Shown: in pieces, positions 26,201 through 34,330 of the stretch
Numbering within the stretch: the stretch's first letter is position 1
How the letters are laid out: every line of letters begins with the position of its first letter
Assembly: GCA_025361565.1 (NCBI GenBank)
Contig: JANYKN010000160.1
Span: 1 to 64,000, forward strand
DNA from: Bacteroidota bacterium
GTDB taxonomy: Bacteria > Bacteroidota > Bacteroidia > Bacteroidales > NBLH01
Length of the DNA stretch: 64,000 bases
Direction of reading: 5' to 3'
Notes under the pieces: generated by a model
Told to the model about the DNA's origin: nothing
The model's database searches: none
What the model saw: only the letters and a program-made list of their open reading frames with translations
Made by a program: the position numbers and the translations under genes

Positions 26201-28228
26201 TTAAAGTTGTTTTAAAAAGTCAATAAATAAGAATAATTTTTCATAAATCAGTGGAATGCTGATTGTCAATATGATAAATATAATACCATATAAAATATAA
26301 ATCTGTAATTTTCCATTTTGAAGGAACAGGAATTTGCCCATCAATGATTTATAAGCTTTAATAGGCTTATCGACTAACCATTTTTCAATTTTATCGTATG
26401 GATGTGATTCATAATGTCCGGATGTAGGAAAAATACCACTTATTTCTTTTTCTTTCCTGTAAGTTAGCAGAATGGAGCCATACAGTTTGCTGTATGTTCT
26501 AACAAAAGATCCGGCTGTGTATTGAAGTTTGGATGAAGGTACACTATAGCCGCATCCCCAAGTAGATAAAGTTTCAACTTTTCTGTGGTTCATAACCAAA
26601 TTACGAATTACAAAAACAAGCAGGGCAACTAGTATAAAAAGCCATGTTGCCCAACTAATTTCCTGCATTGCAATAATAGTTGTAACCGGAAAAACAGATG
26701 TACTGATTACTTTTTTTCCCGCCAATAAACCGGTTGGTTCTAAAAGTAAATTCATGAATAAATCAGGAAAAATCCCTATCATTAAAATTAAAATAGTAAT
26801 TAAGTATAATGGAATTAATTGAATAAAAGGAACTTCTTTAATTTTCTCAGGCAATTTACTCCTTTCATTTCCTAAAAAAACAATACCGAAAGCCTTAGTA
26901 AAACAAAACAATGCCAATCCTCCAATTACAACCAATCCAAGAATTGAAAATATGATTAGAATAAGCGAAACCAGTGTTGCATCTTGTAGAGATTGATATA
27001 AGCCTGTGTAGATTATAAACTCAGAAATAAATCCGTTGAAAGGAGGAATTCCGCAGATAGCTATTGCTGAAATTAAAAAAAGTGCTGCGGTTTGAGGCAT
27101 TTTTTTTATTAAACCTCCCAAATGTTCAATATTTAAAGTATGCACAGCCTGATAAACATTGCCGGTAGCGTAGAATAATAAAGACTTAAAAAGTGCATGG
27201 TTCAATGTATGCAGCAAGGCACCTGCAAAACCAAGAGACGCCAATATTAAATTGTTGTTGCCCAATCCAATACACCCTACACCAATGCCTATTCCAATAA
27301 TTCCAATATTTTCGATACTGTGATAGGCAAGTAATTTTTTGAGATTGTGTTGAAGAATAGCAAGCATTACACCATATAATCCTGAAAATCCTGAAATCAC
27401 TAATATAAAATATCCAACATATGTATAATCGGTATTGATTATCATAAGCATGCGGAGTATTCCAAATATTCCAATTTTAATAATTACCCCTGACATAATA
27501 CCTGAAATATGCGATGGTGCAGCAGGATGGGCATAAGGTAACCAGGAATGAAAAGGTACAAAACCTGCTTTAATGGCAAATCCAATAAAAAAACATATGA
27601 AAAGCACCAGTGAATTTGCACTGTTGTGGCTTGCTGTATAGGCACTTATTGCGGAAAAATCGTAACTACCTGTGCGGTAAGCCATCCATATAAAACCCAA
27701 CATTAAAAAAACAATTGAAATGTGTGATTGAATCAGGTAATTAATCCCGGCTTTTATGGTCATTACTTTTTCATGTTCGAAAATTACCAAAAGAAACGCA
27801 GACAGAGCCATTATTTCCCACGCAATTAAAAATACCATTGAATTTTGGATAACACTCAAAGAAATCAGGGCAGAATAACACAATATAAATGCAATGGCGT
27901 GTATCGACAAATTGCTTTTTTGATTTCTATAGGCTTTCATATATGAAAATCCGTAAAAACCTCCTGTTAAAAAAACAAAGTTGATAATTAGCATAAACCA
28001 ACCCGAAAGTGCATCAATATGTAGGTGAATTGGACCAGTGGACCAACTTCCGGATAATGCATAGTCAAATGTTTGGCCAATTAATGTCAATATAGCAATA
28101 TTCCCTGATATCATGGTATTTATAGCAATAGCGGTAAGCAATACAATCCCTTTCCATTTCACATTTAAAAATGGGACAAGAAATATTGTTAAAACCAGTA
28201 CTACAATAAATATTATTACAGCGTTCAT
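26201..28228 (-). CDS. HyfB-like antiporter subunit, second copy
   Basis: A 675-residue protein of the HyfB/HycC type: an antiporter-like core of about 14 membrane segments and a C-terminal extension. Proton-path residues are visible: AWEIMALSAFL (E near 137), GFAIKAGFVPFHSWLPYAHPAAPSH (K near 219), GVIIKIGIFGI and HALFKSLLFY. The WGCGYSVPSSKLQYTAGSF segment near 560 is the HyfB C-terminal mark. It overlaps the upstream HyfB-like gene by 4 bp (ATGA type). The two copies are clear paralogues, so this is a tandem duplication. Confidence 0.92.
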   Translation of the reverse strand: MNAVIIFIVVLVLTIFLVPFLNVKWKGIVLLTAIAINTMISGNIAILTLIGQTFDYALSGSWSTGPIHLHIDALSGWFMLIINFVFLTGGFYGFSYMKAYRNQKSNLSIHAIAFILCYSALISLSVIQNSMVFLIAWEIMALSAFLLVIFEHEKVMTIKAGINYLIQSHISIVFLMLGFIWMAYRTGSYDFSAISAYTASHNSANSLVLFICFFIGFAIKAGFVPFHSWLPYAHPAAPSHISGIMSGVIIKIGIFGILRMLMIINTDYTYVGYFILVISGFSGLYGVMLAILQHNLKKLLAYHSIENIGIIGIGIGVGCIGLGNNNLILASLGFAGALLHTLNHALFKSLLFYATGNVYQAVHTLNIEHLGGLIKKMPQTAALFLISAIAICGIPPFNGFISEFIIYTGLYQSLQDATLVSLILIIFSILGLVVIGGLALFCFTKAFGIVFLGNERSKLPEKIKEVPFIQLIPLYLITILILMIGIFPDLFMNLLLEPTGLLAGKKVISTSVFPVTTIIAMQEISWATWLFILVALLVFVIRNLVMNHRKVETLSTWGCGYSVPSSKLQYTAGSFVRTYSKLYGSILLTYRKEKEISGIFPTSGHYESHPYDKIEKWLVDKPIKAYKSLMGKFLFLQNGKLQIYILYGIIFIILTISIPLIYEKLFLFIDFLKQL

Positions 28229-30231
28229 TGGATAATATCTAAAAATGTAAGGATAAAAATAGCTATAATAAACACAATGCCATATAATACATAAGATTGC
28301 ATACGCCCATTCTGGATAAACTTAAAATAATTTACAGCATAAATTATACGCTGCGTTATTCTATCAATGATGCGGGTTTCAAAAAAATCATGATAAAAAG
28401 TAGCATATTTCCTTGATACTGGAAATATTTCGCCATTATCAATTTCATGAAATTGTTTTCTTTCAATAAGCAGAAAACTGAAAATTTTACCTAAAGGTTT
28501 TGAAAATGATTTTCCGGTATATTGCATTCTTGTATTTGGTGCTGTATAGGAACATCCCCATGTGGGCTCCATTTTTTTTGATTTGTTGCGAACCACATAT
28601 AAACGTATTGTCCAAACAAGCACAATTATTCCTATAAATAGGGTAGAGTATATGCTTATTTTTGAAAGATTTTCTGAATAGCTTAGGAAAGCAGAAGGTT
28701 CAGATATTTCGAAATGACTGAATAAGCCATGTAATATTTTACTGATTGGCTTGATATAAAACAACGGTACAAATGAAACGCTTAACATTGCTGCAATTAT
28801 AAAATATTGCGGAATAAGCATAAGATACGAAACTTCTTGCGGTTTATGATGCATCTTTTCACGGGCACTGCCCAAAAATATTGTACCAAATGTTTTTGTA
28901 AAAGTGAGGATAGAAATTCCTCCAATCATACTAATTCCAGCTAAAGTTAGCACTATCAGACTAATCTGATCGAGGTTATTTGATTTTAAACCTTCAACAA
29001 GGCCGCTATAAATGATAAATTCAGAAATAAATCCATTAAAAGGTGGGATTCCTGCAATGGCAATAGCTCCGATGAGAAATAACAAAGCAGTTTGGGGCAT
29101 GCTTTTTATCAAGCCACCCAATTTATCCATATCGCGGGTGTGGGTTTGCTGATAAACAGATCCTGCCGAATAAAAGAGTAAGGATTTAAACAAGGAATGA
29201 TTAAGCACATGCAGCAAAGCCCCGCCAAATCCCAGATAATATAAAAGTGAAGATCCATTTCCAATTCCAATCATTCCCAATCCAATGCCAATACCAATAA
29301 TACCAATATTTTCGATGGTGCAATATGCAAGCATCCGTTTAAAATCACGATGTACAGCGGCATTTAAAATACCATATATACCAGTGATTATTGAAATAGT
29401 CAATACAATTTCACCAAGCAGAATAAAATCAGAACCAAGAAAAGATGCAACCCGGAAAATTCCATATATACCAAGTTTTACAATTACTCCTGACATCACC
29501 CCTGAAACATGCGAAGGTGCAGCTGGATGAGCATGAGGTAACCATGTATGAAGCGGAATAAATCCTGCTTTGATTCCAAATCCTACGAAGAAAATCAGGA
29601 ACAAAAGAATATTATTAGTGCTATTCGAAAAAGTTTCAATGCCCTGGAAATTGAATGAACTTGTCTGAAAATAAATCCAAATAAATCCAACACTCAAAAA
29701 TGCAACGCTGATGTGCATCTGAACCAGATAATTTATACCTGCCCTAATCGTTTTGGGATTGTTGTGATCGTATATTACCAACAACATCGAAGACAATGAC
29801 ATCACTTCCCATGCCACTAAAAATGCAAAACCGTGTTGCAACATACAAACCCATACCATCGAGAGCTGAAAAAGGATAAACAATATCCAATGTAAATTTA
29901 ACCTAGCTGAAGAATCTTTGTAGGCTTTTAAATAACCTGCACCATAAAAAACACCGGTTATAGAACTAAAGTTGATAATTAGGATGAACCATGCCGATAA
30001 ATCATCAATATGTATGGATATGTTTCCAAAAAACGAACCTGCGGATACTAAGAAATCCAGATTGTTCCCTGTTAATACGTGCAGCGCCAGAAAACTTGTT
30101 GCAAAAGCATTAAAGAGTACGGCAGATGCAGCCAAATGTGCCTTATATCTGTATGGAATAAAGAATATAGATATAATGGCAATGATCGTAAGAAACGATG
30201 AAATATTTAATAGAAAGTCCAGTCCAAACAT
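28225..30231 (-). CDS. HyfB-like antiporter subunit, first copy
   Basis: A 668-residue HyfB/HycC-type subunit, the first gene of the cluster. The core has AWEVMSLSSML (E near 141), GFGIKAGFIPLHTWLPHAHPAAPSH (K near 221), GVIVKLGIYGIF, NIGIIGIGIG and HSLFKSLLFYSAGS. The C-terminal HyfB mark WGCSYTAPNTRMQYTGKSF is near residue 565. It shares many identical segments with the next gene. On the minus strand, about 40 nt upstream of the start, a sequence TTTACTTTGC approximates a promoter -7 element. The 144-bp intergenic region is shared with a divergent Crp/Fnr regulator. Confidence 0.92.
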   Translation of the reverse strand: MFGLDFLLNISSFLTIIAIISIFFIPYRYKAHLAASAVLFNAFATSFLALHVLTGNNLDFLVSAGSFFGNISIHIDDLSAWFILIINFSSITGVFYGAGYLKAYKDSSARLNLHWILFILFQLSMVWVCMLQHGFAFLVAWEVMSLSSMLLVIYDHNNPKTIRAGINYLVQMHISVAFLSVGFIWIYFQTSSFNFQGIETFSNSTNNILLFLIFFVGFGIKAGFIPLHTWLPHAHPAAPSHVSGVMSGVIVKLGIYGIFRVASFLGSDFILLGEIVLTISIITGIYGILNAAVHRDFKRMLAYCTIENIGIIGIGIGLGMIGIGNGSSLLYYLGFGGALLHVLNHSLFKSLLFYSAGSVYQQTHTRDMDKLGGLIKSMPQTALLFLIGAIAIAGIPPFNGFISEFIIYSGLVEGLKSNNLDQISLIVLTLAGISMIGGISILTFTKTFGTIFLGSAREKMHHKPQEVSYLMLIPQYFIIAAMLSVSFVPLFYIKPISKILHGLFSHFEISEPSAFLSYSENLSKISIYSTLFIGIIVLVWTIRLYVVRNKSKKMEPTWGCSYTAPNTRMQYTGKSFSKPLGKIFSFLLIERKQFHEIDNGEIFPVSRKYATFYHDFFETRIIDRITQRIIYAVNYFKFIQNGRMQSYVLYGIVFIIAIFILTFLDIIQ

Positions 30232-30340
30232 TTAAGTAATCCGCTTTTTATTTACAAGGTGCAAAGTAAAGTAATAAAATGAAAGAAGTATCTGAGAATA
30301 GTCATTTTAAAATTTGACATTAATCAATTAAAGAATTGAC

Positions 30341-30364
30341 TATATTTACAATTTTGTAAATATA
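30341..30364. promoter_or_regulatory. Perfect palindrome, candidate operator of the Crp/Fnr-like regulator
   Basis: TATATTTACAA and its complement TTGTAAATATA are separated by TT: 11-bp perfect arms ending 11 bp before the regulator start codon. The symmetry and spacing suit a dimeric Crp/Fnr protein, suggesting autoregulation. The cluster start is 110 bp away on the other strand. Confidence 0.55.
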
Positions 30365-30375
30365 ATTGAATAAAT

Positions 30376-31080
30376 ATGGATAATACAGAATATTTTCCAA
30401 TAGAGAAATTTACATCAAAGAGCGATTCTATTTTTAAAAATATTCCAGCAGAAGTTAGGTTGGAGCTGGAAAAGCAAATGGTCAATAAAACGATTAGAAA
30501 AGGACAAAACCTATTTTTAGAAGGCTCATATCCTGCTGGGATTTTCTATTTGAAAGAAGGACTGGTAAAAAAATACAAAACCGACCATGAAGGGAAAGAG
30601 CACATACTTTATTTGTGTTCGGAAGGAGAATTGCTGGGTTATTCAGCTCTTTTATGTAACGAAGCTTATCCTGATTCTGCAGCCGCAATCGAAACATCTA
30701 AACTAGGTTTTATTTCGAAGGAATATTTTTTAAAAACGCTTAATGATTCTCACGAATTGATGCTTAATCTTTTATCCAGCCTTAGCCATGAGTTTAGCAT
30801 TTTGACTAATAGTATAACCGTTTTTGCACATATGACTGTTCGCGAAAGGCTTGCCCTCATATTGCTCATATTGATTGCAAAATTTAAAAAAAGATCTGAA
30901 TCAGATCCTGTTGAAATTATACTTTCGCGTGAGGATCTTTCTAATATGGTGGGTGCAGCCACCGAAACAGTTGTTCGTTTGATCAAGGAATTTAAAAAAG
31001 AGGAAATTATTAAAATTGTAGGAAAGAAAATTATCGTATTAAAACCTAATGAATTGGTTACTATGTCAAAGTTTTATTAA
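30376..31080 (+). CDS. Crp/Fnr family transcriptional regulator
   Basis: A 234-residue regulator with an N-terminal cyclic-nucleotide-binding-like beta-roll (about 15-130; KGQNLFLEGSYPAGIFYLKEG) and a C-terminal winged helix (about 155-225). The recognition region is SREDLSNMVGAATETVVRLIKEF. It has no N-terminal cysteine cluster, so it is not an Fnr-type oxygen sensor with an iron-sulphur centre. The effector is unknown. It is divergent from the Ehr cluster and may regulate it. A palindrome overlaps its leader. Confidence 0.9.
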   Translation: MDNTEYFPIEKFTSKSDSIFKNIPAEVRLELEKQMVNKTIRKGQNLFLEGSYPAGIFYLKEGLVKKYKTDHEGKEHILYLCSEGELLGYSALLCNEAYPDSAAAIETSKLGFISKEYFLKTLNDSHELMLNLLSSLSHEFSILTNSITVFAHMTVRERLALILLILIAKFKKRSESDPVEIILSREDLSNMVGAATETVVRLIKEFKKEEIIKIVGKKIIVLKPNELVTMSKFY

Positions 31081-31335
31081 TTGCTATTTTCAATAAAATA
31101 CTATAAATAGAAATAAACATTTTTTTATTTTTTTATCTCAAGCTTTTTATCCTATTTTTATGACGAAAAAGGAATGAAATATAGTATTGTAAAAATCCGG
31201 ATATTAAATTATTCCATTCAACCTTATAATTCTACCTAATCAGGGTGAATTTCTTCAGTAACAACTTTACAACAATAAAGTTGAGTTTTCAATAACCTGA
31301 AAGTTTGACATTAGCTAAGCGCAATCAGTGGCTTT
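31081..31335. other. Intergenic region without a gene
   Basis: AT-rich. The only structure seen is CAACTTTA (31262-31269) with TAAAGTTG (31276-31283), an 8-bp hairpin followed by a short U stretch, which might weakly end the crp transcript. No ORF or RNA gene recognised. Confidence 0.4.
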
Positions 31336-31366
31336 TTTGCAAAGTTGGGTTAAATGAATATATTTG
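31336..31366 (+). promoter_or_regulatory. Consensus Bacteroidota promoter of the AMP nucleosidase gene
   Basis: TTTG (31336-31339), exactly 19 nt, then TATATTTG (31359-31366). Both elements match the primary-sigma consensus perfectly. Expected leader about 40 nt. Confidence 0.7.
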
Positions 31367-31411
31367 AAATCGACTCTACCATTAATCTAACCGAGAAAAT
31401 TATTAAAAAAT

Positions 31412-32182
31412 ATGAAATCTAAAGATGAAATTGTAAAAAACTGGCTTCCACGATATACTGGCAGACCGCTAGATCAGTTTACCGACTATATCTTATTGAC
31501 CAATTTTCAGCTCTATCTGGAAATGTTTTCAAAAAAATTTGATGCACCAATTTTAGGATTACATAGCCCAATGCCTAGCGTTGCAGCTAATGGTATAACG
31601 TTGATCAATTTTGGGATGGGGAGTCCTAATGCGGCAACCATCATGGACCTGCTAAGTGCTATTCATCCGCACGCTGTTTTATTTATAGGGAAATGTGGTG
31701 GTTTAAAGAGGAAAAATATGGTTGGCGATTTGATTTTGCCCATTGCCGCTATCAGAAGCGAGGGAACATCAAATGATTATATTCCACCAGAAGTGCCTTC
31801 ATTGCCCGCATTTAATTTGCAGAGAGCGGTTTCGTCCACTATTCGTAACCATGGTCGCGATTATTATACAGGAACAGTTTTTACAACCAACAAAAGGGTT
31901 TGGGAATATGATGAACGTTTTAAAAAATATTTAATGAAAACCAGGTCCATGGCTATTGACATGGAAACTGCAACTATATTCACCGTTGGTTTTGTAAATG
32001 AAATTCCAACCGGTGCTTTATTGTTGGTTTCGGATCAACCTATGATTTCGGAAGGTGTAAAAACTGCCGAAAGCGATAAAAGTGTCACCGACCATTTTGT
32101 AGAGGAACATTTATTAATAGGTGTAGAATCTCTGACTGAACTGCGTGATAATGGGAAATCTGTGAAACATTTGAAGTTTTAA
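31412..32182 (+). CDS. amn: AMP nucleosidase
   Basis: A 256-residue member of the short Bacteroidota AMP nucleosidase group of the purine nucleoside phosphorylase superfamily. It splits AMP to adenine and ribose 5-phosphate in the cytoplasm. The opening KNWLPRYTGRPLDQFTDYILLTNF is characteristic. GKCGGLKRK (about 91-99) forms the phosphate-site loop. The MAIDMETATIF segment (about 181-191) carries the ribose-contacting ME pair, and LLVSDQP carries the catalytic aspartate (about 211). No N-terminal regulatory domain of the E. coli enzyme is present, as is usual here. Confidence 0.9.
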   Translation: MKSKDEIVKNWLPRYTGRPLDQFTDYILLTNFQLYLEMFSKKFDAPILGLHSPMPSVAANGITLINFGMGSPNAATIMDLLSAIHPHAVLFIGKCGGLKRKNMVGDLILPIAAIRSEGTSNDYIPPEVPSLPAFNLQRAVSSTIRNHGRDYYTGTVFTTNKRVWEYDERFKKYLMKTRSMAIDMETATIFTVGFVNEIPTGALLLVSDQPMISEGVKTAESDKSVTDHFVEEHLLIGVESLTELRDNGKSVKHLKF

Positions 32183-32194
32183 TGTGTAATTGCT

Positions 32195-32247
32195 TAAATG
32201 AGTGAATGAGTGAATGTTGGGCGCTGAGTGAGGTCGAAGCGCCAATT
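32195..32247. repeat. Short GAAT/GAGT repeat followed by a REP-like hairpin
   Basis: AAATGAGTGAATGAGTGAATG is followed by GGCGCTGAGTGAGGTCGAAGCGCC (32220-32243), a hairpin with 6-bp arms. Its GCTTCGACCTCACTCAGC arrangement is a variant of the TTCGACAAGCTCAGC repeats. Confidence 0.55.
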
Positions 32248-32272
32248 TCTAATGACTAATTTCTAATATCGC

Positions 32273-33271
32273 ATGACTTTTGAACAAATAATGGCCGATC
32301 TAAAGAATAAGATTTACAAACCTATTTATTTATTAATGGGTGAGGAATCCTATTATATCGATAAGATCAGTGACTATATTACCGAAAATGTTTTGACCAG
32401 TGCTGAAAAGGCATTCAACCAGACTGTTGTATATGGAATGGATACTGATGCATTGGCAGTTGACAATATTTCACGAAGATACCCAATGATGGCCAGTCAT
32501 CAGGTGGTTGTTGTAAAAGAAGCTCAAAACCTGAAAGATATCGAAAAGTTAGTTTATTATGCTGGAGGACCTTTAAAATCTACAATTCTTGTATTAAATT
32601 ATAAATACAAAACACTTGATAAACGTAAAAAGCTTTACAAAGAAATTACCGACAATGGGCTTATTTTTGAATCGAAAAAACTCTATGAAAACCAAGTGCC
32701 CGATTGGATTACAAAATATGTTAGAGAACATGGTTTTTCAATCGAACCGGTAGCTTCTTTGTTACTTACTGAATATTTGGGAAACAATTTAGGTAAAATA
32801 TCAAACGAGATTGATAAACTCATTATTTCTTTGCCAAAAGGCTCAAAAATTAACAACGCAATTATAGAAGAAAACATTGGAATTAGTAAGGATTTTAACA
32901 ATTTTGAGCTGCAAAATGCACTTGTAAAAAAGGATATATTAAAAGCAAACCAAATCATCAATTATTTTGAGAAAAACCAGAAAGAAAATCCAATTATATT
33001 AACAATCAGCTCGCTTTTTTCTTTTTATAGAAAAGTTTTGCTAGTGCATTTCATTAAGGATCAAGATCCTAAGAATATAGCTGCAAATTTAGGGGTTAAC
33101 CCTTATTTTGTAAAAGATTATCAATTGGCAGCGAAGCGATATAATGCACAAAAAACGGTAGCCATTATATCATGGCTTCGTGAATATGATATGAAATCAA
33201 AAGGTTATGATAACGTAAGTGCCGGGCCGGGCGAATTACTTAAAGAGTTAATTTTTAAAATTTTGCATTAG
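32273..33271 (+). CDS. holA: DNA polymerase III subunit delta
   Basis: A 332-residue clamp-loader delta subunit, which opens the beta sliding clamp. Family features are YLLMGEESYYIDKISDYI at the N-terminus, MMASHQVVVVKEAQ, the small three-helix domain LLTEYLGNNLGKISNEIDKL (about 163-182) and the C-terminal collar domain with NPYFVKDYQLAAKRY. Length is normal. It starts 90 bp after amn, with a repeat between, so co-transcription is possible but unproven. Confidence 0.9.
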   Translation: MTFEQIMADLKNKIYKPIYLLMGEESYYIDKISDYITENVLTSAEKAFNQTVVYGMDTDALAVDNISRRYPMMASHQVVVVKEAQNLKDIEKLVYYAGGPLKSTILVLNYKYKTLDKRKKLYKEITDNGLIFESKKLYENQVPDWITKYVREHGFSIEPVASLLLTEYLGNNLGKISNEIDKLIISLPKGSKINNAIIEENIGISKDFNNFELQNALVKKDILKANQIINYFEKNQKENPIILTISSLFSFYRKVLLVHFIKDQDPKNIAANLGVNPYFVKDYQLAAKRYNAQKTVAIISWLREYDMKSKGYDNVSAGPGELLKELIFKILH

Positions 33272-33339
33272 CAAACGAAGTGTCTTGAGGGCCTAAAGTT
33301 GGGAGTACCTGGAGTTGATAATTAGATATTAGAATCTTG

Positions 33340-33392
33340 AAATTTGAATTTAGTGCTTTGACAAGCTCAGCAACCCAAACTGTGGAATTGGA
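33340..33392 (+). repeat. Dispersed repeat, TCGACAAGCTCAGCAACC family (copy 3)
   Basis: TTTAGTGCTTTGACAAGC then TCAGCAACCCAAACTGTG. It matches the inverted copy at 24580-24630 over about 45 bp. Confidence 0.75.
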
Positions 33393-33469
33393 GTTTGTCT
33401 TTTGGGATTTGTTTTTTGATATTTAAAGCACACATGAACAGAAATAATGTATCTTTTATTTAAAATATT

Positions 33470-33490
33470 TATTTAGAATTAGTCTAAATA
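33470..33490. promoter_or_regulatory. Iron-box-like inverted repeat upstream of flavodoxin
   Basis: TATTTAGA and TCTAAATA (8-bp perfect arms) flank ATTAG. The shape resembles metal-regulator (Fur/DtxR-like) operators. It overlaps the expected -33 region of a promoter whose -7 element, TACTTTTG, lies at 33503-33510. Repressor identity is inferred. Confidence 0.55.
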
Positions 33491-33502
33491 ATATTTTTTT
33501 TT

Positions 33503-33510
33503 TACTTTTG
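33503..33510 (+). promoter_or_regulatory. Promoter -7 element of the flavodoxin gene
   Basis: TACTTTTG matches TAnnTTTG, 50 nt before the flavodoxin start. No TTTG lies at the expected -33 position, which is covered by the palindrome; that is compatible with regulation. Confidence 0.5.
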
Positions 33511-33560
33511 CTTCAAGAAATCAATCTAAAAAATAGTAATATAATTTTAATGTATAAATA

Positions 33561-34067
33561 ATGAAAACAGGTATATTTTATAGTTTTAGTTCAGGAAAAA
33601 CGCAAGGTGTAGCAGAACGTATTGTAAAAGAATTTGGAAATAATATTGAAGTTAATGATATTGAAGAAATAAATGGTTCAAAGTTTCTTGAATATGATTT
33701 GATTATCATTGGAGTATCAACTTGGTTTGGAGGAGGTTTACCTGATGCATGGGAAGATTTTTTACCGCAATTTAAAAATACAGGTTTTGTGAACAAAAAA
33801 GTTGCAATTTTTGGTTTAGGAAATCAAGAAGGATATCCTGAGAATTTTGGAGATGCAATTTCGGTTTTGGTTGAACTTCTTGAACCTAAAGGTGCCAAAA
33901 TAATTGGATTAACCCCAACTGATGGTTATGATTTTGAGGAATCCAAATCAATCAGGAACAATAAGTTTATGGGTTTATTAATTGATGAGGAAACACAACC
34001 TGAACTTACAAGTGGACGAATAAAGAACTGGGTATCGCAAATAAAAGAAGAATATAGTAAGAACTAG
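33561..34067 (+). CDS. fldA: Flavodoxin (long-chain type)
   Basis: A 168-residue FMN-binding electron carrier that substitutes for ferredoxin when iron is scarce. The phosphate loop is SFSSGKTQG (residues 8-16). FMN ring contacts lie in STWFGGGLPDAWEDF (about 54-68, with W56) and FGLGNQEGYPENF (about 93-105, with Y101). An inserted loop and the length fit the long-chain class. A metal-box-like palindrome precedes the gene, and two hairpin terminators follow. Confidence 0.93.
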   Translation: MKTGIFYSFSSGKTQGVAERIVKEFGNNIEVNDIEEINGSKFLEYDLIIIGVSTWFGGGLPDAWEDFLPQFKNTGFVNKKVAIFGLGNQEGYPENFGDAISVLVELLEPKGAKIIGLTPTDGYDFEESKSIRNNKFMGLLIDEETQPELTSGRIKNWVSQIKEEYSKN

Positions 34068-34108
34068 GTTTTTCATGTATTTTCTTAATAATTGATTATT
34101 GTTTATTG

Positions 34109-34148
34109 CCTTAAAGATGTTGGTTTAACTGATATCTTTAAGGTTTTT
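34109..34148 (+). terminator. Terminator of the flavodoxin gene
   Basis: Perfect 10-bp stem, CCTTAAAGAT (34109-34118) and ATCTTTAAGG (34134-34143), followed by TTTTT. Confidence 0.75.
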
Positions 34149-34267
34149 GATTTTTTAAATTAATAATTTATATAATTACCTGGATTATGAATCTGTATCT
34201 GACTTATTGCTAGGTTCATATAGTTTTCTATTAATGCTCCAGTAGCTATGAATAGTTCAAAAACAGA

Positions 34268-34301
34268 AGAGTCGAGACAATATTGTAACGACTCTTTTTT
34301 A
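34268..34301 (+). terminator. Second hairpin with U run downstream of flavodoxin
   Basis: AGAGTCG (34268-34274) pairs with CGACTCT (34289-34295). The inner sequence ACAATATTGT is itself palindromic and a U run follows. It could be a backup terminator or the 3' end of a small transcript starting after 34148. Confidence 0.6.
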
Positions 34302-34330
34302 TTAATTTAACCAACTTATTGGACTCTATC

